Positions 6,242 to 8,878 of a stretch of 8,878 nt of DNA are shown here, piece by piece. Origin of the DNA: Ruminococcus sp. UBA3855. GTDB lineage: Bacteria; Bacillota; Clostridia; Oscillospirales; Ruminococcaceae. Numbering within the stretch: position 1 is the stretch's first letter; every line of letters starts with the position of its first letter. The notes beneath the pieces were generated by a model that was not told the origin of the DNA, ran no database searches, and saw nothing but the letters and a program-made list of their open reading frames with translations. The stretch spans positions 1 to 8,878 of the forward strand of contig DGHF01000197.1 of assembly GCA_002392545.1 (NCBI GenBank), written 5' to 3'. Both the position numbers and the translations under genes were made by a program.

Positions 6242-6267
6242 ACATTCATAAAATTTTGTGATATAAT
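6239..6267 (+). promoter_or_regulatory. Perfect-consensus sigma-A promoter of the LRR-dockerin gene
   Basis: TTGACA (6239-6244) and TATAAT (6262-6267) match the consensus at all twelve positions with a 17-base spacer. The start site is expected near 6274, and an A/T-rich stretch (6195-6222) lies upstream. Strong transcription is expected unless a repressor acts at the overlapping 11-bp repeats. Confidence 0.92.
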
Positions 6268-6277
6268 ATAAACAACA

Positions 6278-6302
6278 GCAGTCCGGTATGTTTCCGGACT
6301 GC
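6278..6302 (+). promoter_or_regulatory. 5'-terminal mRNA hairpin of the LRR-dockerin transcript
   Basis: A perfect 9-bp stem (6278-6286 GCAGTCCGG with 6294-6302 CCGGACTGC) with the loop TATGTTT forms within a few bases of the predicted 5' end. It lies 10 bases upstream of the AGGAGG ribosome-binding site (6312-6317). No T tract follows, so it is not a terminator. Such 5'-end hairpins are known to protect messages from decay; that role here is inference. Confidence 0.6.
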
Positions 6303-6326
6303 ACAATATAAAGGAGGTCATGTCAT

Positions 6327-7991
6327 ATGAAAAAACAAATAACTGCTATTTTGACAACAGCAATGATGCTTACAGCAAGTATTCCGGCAGTGATTGTCCC
6401 GATGACGGTTTCTGTCAGTGCGGAAAATGTTTCCTCCGTTGATACTGGAAAAGCGGGGTATCTGACCTATCAGGTGCGTGATGACCATGTAGAAATTATC
6501 GGCTGTACCCTGACGGCAGAAACTGTCACCATTCCGGCAATGATTGACGGCTTGCCTGTTACCATCATTGCAGAGGGCGCATTTGAGGGCTGTAACTCAT
6601 TGAATGTAGTATTTACAAACAGTTCCAAATTGCAGACCATCAGTGCAAACGCATTCGCAGGATGTGAAAACCTGAAAGATGTCATTTTGCAAGGTCAGTC
6701 ATTGAAGAATATCGGGGAACGTGCTTTTGCGGATTGTCCGTATTTAGATACGGTTCATATTATGAGTGATACCTGTGAAATTTTCGACAGTCCCGATACC
6801 ATTCCAGCAAAGACCATTGTTGCCCATGAGGGAAGTAATGCCGTTGCCTATGCGGAAAAGTACGATATTGCAACATCACTGGTTGAGCCTTATGGGACAG
6901 TAGTTGTTGATGATGTGGAGTATTATGTTTTCGAAGACCACGCTGTTTTGATGATAGCAAAACCTTCTGATTTCGTGAGCGGACTCAAGATTCCGTCAAC
7001 GGTGAACGGTGTCCCTGTGAAAGAAATTGCACCAATGGCATTTGGTAATTGTTATTTGTTGGAATCGCTGGAAATCCCTGATACAGTCGAATCGATTGGA
7101 GAACGTGCATTTGTAGGCTGTTATTCTTTGTCAAATATTACCATTCCGTCAAGTGTCAAGGAAATCGGAGAAGAGGCTTTTGGAACAGGGAACGGCGGTT
7201 TCAGTACTCCTTGGCTTCAGAAACGGCAGAAAGAAAATCCCCTTGTGATTGTCAATGATATTCTGGTAGATGCCTCCACCACAAAGGGAGCAGTTGAAAT
7301 TCCTGAATCGGTGAAATCCATCATACCAAAGGCATTCTGGAATAATCAGGAAGTGACTTCTGTCACCATTCCGGAGGGTATCGAGAAAATTCAGTCTGAA
7401 ACATTTTCAGAATGCTTGAAACTGCGTTCTGTTGAAATTCCGGATACTGTCAAGGAAATTGAAAACGGCGCATTTCATGCCTGTGAACAAATGCAGTCAA
7501 TCATCATTCCCGAAAGCGTGGAAAAAATTGGAGTTGCATCTTTCATTCACTGCGACAATCTGAAAGCAGTCACCATCATGAACCCCAATTGTGAATTGGA
7601 TGACAGCTCCGGCGAAATTTTCTATAATGAGCAGAATATTGCCGGAAAGAATGTCATTTTCAATGGTGCAATTTATGGTTATTCTGGGTCGACGGCTCAG
7701 ACCTATGCAGAAACTTATGGAAGAAAGTTCATTGCCCTTGACTCTGAACCGCTTGCAGGGGACATTGACGGCGACGGAGCTGTTACCGCTTCGGATGCAG
7801 CAGAAATTCTGATTGGAGCGTCAAAAATTGGTATCGGTGAATCTTCCGGCTGGAATATTCTTCAGGAAAAAGTGGCTGATGTGAATGGAGATTCTTTTTT
7901 TGATTCTACAGATGCGGCTATGATTTTCGAGTATGCAGCATATGCAGGCGCAGGCGGTAAAGATTCTCCCAGCGTATATTTTAATTTATAA
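6327..7991 (+). CDS. Secreted BspA-type leucine-rich-repeat protein with C-terminal dockerin
   Basis: The 554-residue protein has a classical signal peptide (1-32, cut after SVSA). It then carries LRR_5/BspA repeats of the form 'I-P-x-x-V-x-x-I-G-x-x-A-F-x-x-C-x-x-L'. They lie in two blocks, about 65-175 and 225-420, each beginning after a short beta segment (YLTYQV and YYVFED) and closed by a cap ending in AQTYAETYG or AVAYAEKYD. A dockerin occupies about 477-545 with calcium loops DIDGDGAVTASD (479-490) and DVNGDSFFDSTD (518-529); the second has Ser where Gly is usual. No catalytic domain is present. BspA-like LRRs usually bind proteins or glycans; the dockerin would attach this one to a cohesin scaffold. 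Its partner is unknown. AGGAGG lies 9 bases before the ATG; another ATG at 6320 is out of frame. The gene has its own promoter and terminator. Confidence 0.95.
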   Translation: MKKQITAILTTAMMLTASIPAVIVPMTVSVSAENVSSVDTGKAGYLTYQVRDDHVEIIGCTLTAETVTIPAMIDGLPVTIIAEGAFEGCNSLNVVFTNSSKLQTISANAFAGCENLKDVILQGQSLKNIGERAFADCPYLDTVHIMSDTCEIFDSPDTIPAKTIVAHEGSNAVAYAEKYDIATSLVEPYGTVVVDDVEYYVFEDHAVLMIAKPSDFVSGLKIPSTVNGVPVKEIAPMAFGNCYLLESLEIPDTVESIGERAFVGCYSLSNITIPSSVKEIGEEAFGTGNGGFSTPWLQKRQKENPLVIVNDILVDASTTKGAVEIPESVKSIIPKAFWNNQEVTSVTIPEGIEKIQSETFSECLKLRSVEIPDTVKEIENGAFHACEQMQSIIIPESVEKIGVASFIHCDNLKAVTIMNPNCELDDSSGEIFYNEQNIAGKNVIFNGAIYGYSGSTAQTYAETYGRKFIALDSEPLAGDIDGDGAVTASDAAEILIGASKIGIGESSGWNILQEKVADVNGDSFFDSTDAAMIFEYAAYAGAGGKDSPSVYFNL

Positions 7992-8005
7992 TTATCATGA
8001 CATAT

Positions 8006-8039
8006 AAAAGCACCTGTTCCGTATGGTTCAGGTGCTTTT
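8006..8039. terminator. Bidirectional terminator between convergent genes
   Basis: An 11-bp perfect stem (8006-8016 AAAAGCACCTG with 8029-8039) encloses a 12-base loop. It has four Ts at the plus-strand end and, because the arms start with four As, four Ts at the minus-strand end too. It lies 14 bases after the LRR gene stop and 5 bases beyond the lectin gene stop, so it serves both. Confidence 0.9.
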
Positions 8040-8044
8040 GGATG

Positions 8045-8653
8045 TCAAGCAAGGATAAAGCGGAATTTCTGGGCGGGGGAATTGTGAAATTCCCATAATT
8101 GAACTTTGGTTATGTCTTTGCTTTCATAAGGAATATCAATGCAGAATTTCTCATCAATTTTCGAACAGATTACAAAACAGCCATCTTCTGTTGGAATCAG
8201 TTTCCAGAGCTGTGCAGGGACATCACTGGTATTGTATTCCCAAATCTGGATTTTTCTTCCATTTTCCGCAATACCAAAATCAACATCAATGACTTTTCCG
8301 CTGTGTTCATCTCGGAGAACAAAATATTCGCCGTGCTTTTCTGCAATGAATCTTTGATTTGAGCCTTCACGGTTGGGGTAACTTTGAATCATTGTACCAG
8401 ACTCACAACATGTAGCGCAAACATCCAGAACATTATCAGGCGCACACATGGGACTGATGTAGTAGCGTTTTCCGTTTTCAGGTTCGTTTGGCTTCTCTTT
8501 GACGGGTTCAGAATTTTCAAGGGGAAGAGATTCAGGATTTTCAACGGGGAGGGGTTCAGATTCTTTTACAAGACCAGTTTCAGGGAATCCGGCTTTCATT
8601 CCCAAAATTCCTGCAACAACGGTACTTATTTCTAAAATCATTGGTGATGGCAT
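8045..8653 (-). CDS. Ricin-type beta-trefoil lectin domain protein
   Basis: The 202-residue product has a short hydrophobic N-terminal segment (about 6-19, ILEISTVVAGILGM) without the usual leading basic residues. An acidic Pro/Glu-rich stretch (31-60) follows, with repeats such as EPLPVENPE and SLPLENSEP. Residues 62-202 are a ricin-B-like beta-trefoil with three similar units, each ending in the Q-x-W/F position: NQRFIAE (99-105), AQLWKLI (147-153) and AQKFRFI (194-200). Mid-unit motifs include VIDVDFG, QIWEY, CIDIPYE and QLWEF. The fold binds sugars in many secreted glycosidases; here no catalytic domain or dockerin is attached. AAAGGAG lies 12 bases before the ATG, slightly far. A single-gene transcript is likely. 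Location is uncertain: the hydrophobic segment may be an atypical signal or anchor, otherwise the lectin stays in the cytoplasm. Confidence 0.85.
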   Translation of the reverse strand: MPSPMILEISTVVAGILGMKAGFPETGLVKESEPLPVENPESLPLENSEPVKEKPNEPENGKRYYISPMCAPDNVLDVCATCCESGTMIQSYPNREGSNQRFIAEKHGEYFVLRDEHSGKVIDVDFGIAENGRKIQIWEYNTSDVPAQLWKLIPTEDGCFVICSKIDEKFCIDIPYESKDITKVQLWEFHNSPAQKFRFILA

Positions 8654-8693
8654 AATTTACCACGACTCCTTTACTATATTATGATACAATTTT

Positions 8694-8722
8694 ATTATAC
8701 ATCAAATTTGTTCGGGTGTCAA
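8694..8722 (-). promoter_or_regulatory. Perfect-consensus sigma-A promoter of the lectin gene
   Basis: On the minus strand, TTGACA (8722-8717) and TATAAT (8699-8694) are separated by 17 bases. The start site would lie near 8687, giving a leader of about 34 bases containing the AAAGGAG ribosome-binding site. Confidence 0.92.
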
Positions 8723-8790
8723 GTGAAATTTGCATTATATTTTCATCATAATGGGATAAGTTTTAGGAAAAATGTTGATTTTGAGGGCAT

Positions 8791-8825
8791 AGTTTCAGCC
8801 CCTTGCGGGGCTGAGACTGTTTTAT
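8791..8825 (+). terminator. Terminator-like hairpin upstream of the right-edge gene
   Basis: A 12-bp stem (8791-8802 with 8807-8818, one G-U pair) closes a TTGC tetraloop and is followed by GTTTTATT. It looks like an intrinsic terminator on the plus strand, yet no plus-strand gene lies between it and the terminator at 8039. It ends 15 bases before the start of the next gene, so it may insulate that gene or act as an attenuator in its leader. No clear plus-strand promoter was found just upstream. Confidence 0.6.
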
Positions 8826-8839
8826 TGAAAGGAAATGTG

Positions 8840-8878
8840 ATGAAGAAGCTGATATTTACATCATTCCGTTGGGGAAAT
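8840..8878 (+). CDS. Start of a gene running off the right edge
   Basis: An ATG at 8840 follows AAAGGAAA with 6 bases of spacing and opens a frame reading MKKLIFTSFRWGN to the window end. An in-frame GTG directly before it is an alternative start. The MKK opening followed by hydrophobic residues could be the beginning of a signal peptide, but 13 codons are too few to say. Product unknown. Confidence 0.5.
   Translation, partial: MKKLIFTSFRWGN

Noticed and set aside
7017..7500. Nucleotide-level repeats within the LRR gene as a mobile or recombination element
   Set aside because: They are diverged and track the protein repeat period, so they are explained by the leucine-rich repeats.

Overview
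The window reads as chromosomal DNA from a gut or rumen Ruminococcus-type clostridium (Oscillospiraceae), probably a cellulosome builder. The evidence is two secreted proteins that each end in a type I dockerin, a Pro/Thr/Glu-rich linker of the ruminococcal kind, AT-rich spacers, strong Gram-positive ribosome-binding sites, and several near-consensus housekeeping promoters, most with an exact 17-base spacer. The species is not determined; R. flavefaciens, R. champanellensis and close relatives are the natural candidates.

Bases 1-880 are a scarred tRNA region. A broken IS4-like transposase relic runs off the left edge on the minus strand. A small plus-strand ORF of unknown function follows. 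Then comes an intact minus-strand tRNA-Ser(CGA) with a 14-bp inverted repeat just beyond its 3' end. Upstream of it in the transcription direction, a strong promoter stands before what looks like the 5' half of a second tRNA-Ser(CGA), broken right at the anticodon loop. This looks like an old insertion or recombination in a serine tRNA gene, and it is the least ordinary thing in the window.

Bases 882-2921 (minus strand) hold one transcription unit with a consensus promoter, a 5' leader of about 120 bases, a secreted GH25 muramidase with Ig-like domains, a long PT linker and a C-terminal dockerin, then an intrinsic terminator. Bases 3079-6161 (plus strand) hold a divergently transcribed pair: a small two-TM DUF3592-like membrane protein and a cytoplasmic GH2 beta-mannosidase, separated by a large hairpin and closed by a good terminator.

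Bases 6220-8039 (plus strand) hold a second dockerin protein, a BspA-type leucine-rich-repeat protein with its own consensus promoter, a 5'-terminal hairpin and a terminator. That terminator is shared with a convergent minus-strand gene (8045-8653) for a ricin-type beta-trefoil lectin. A new plus-strand gene begins at 8840 behind a terminator-like hairpin and runs off the right edge.

Functionally, the window combines surface or cellulosome parts (dockerin-GH25, dockerin-LRR, perhaps the lectin) with an intracellular enzyme that would finish digestion of imported manno-oligosaccharides. The genes are mostly single transcription units, so the link between them is thematic rather than one operon.
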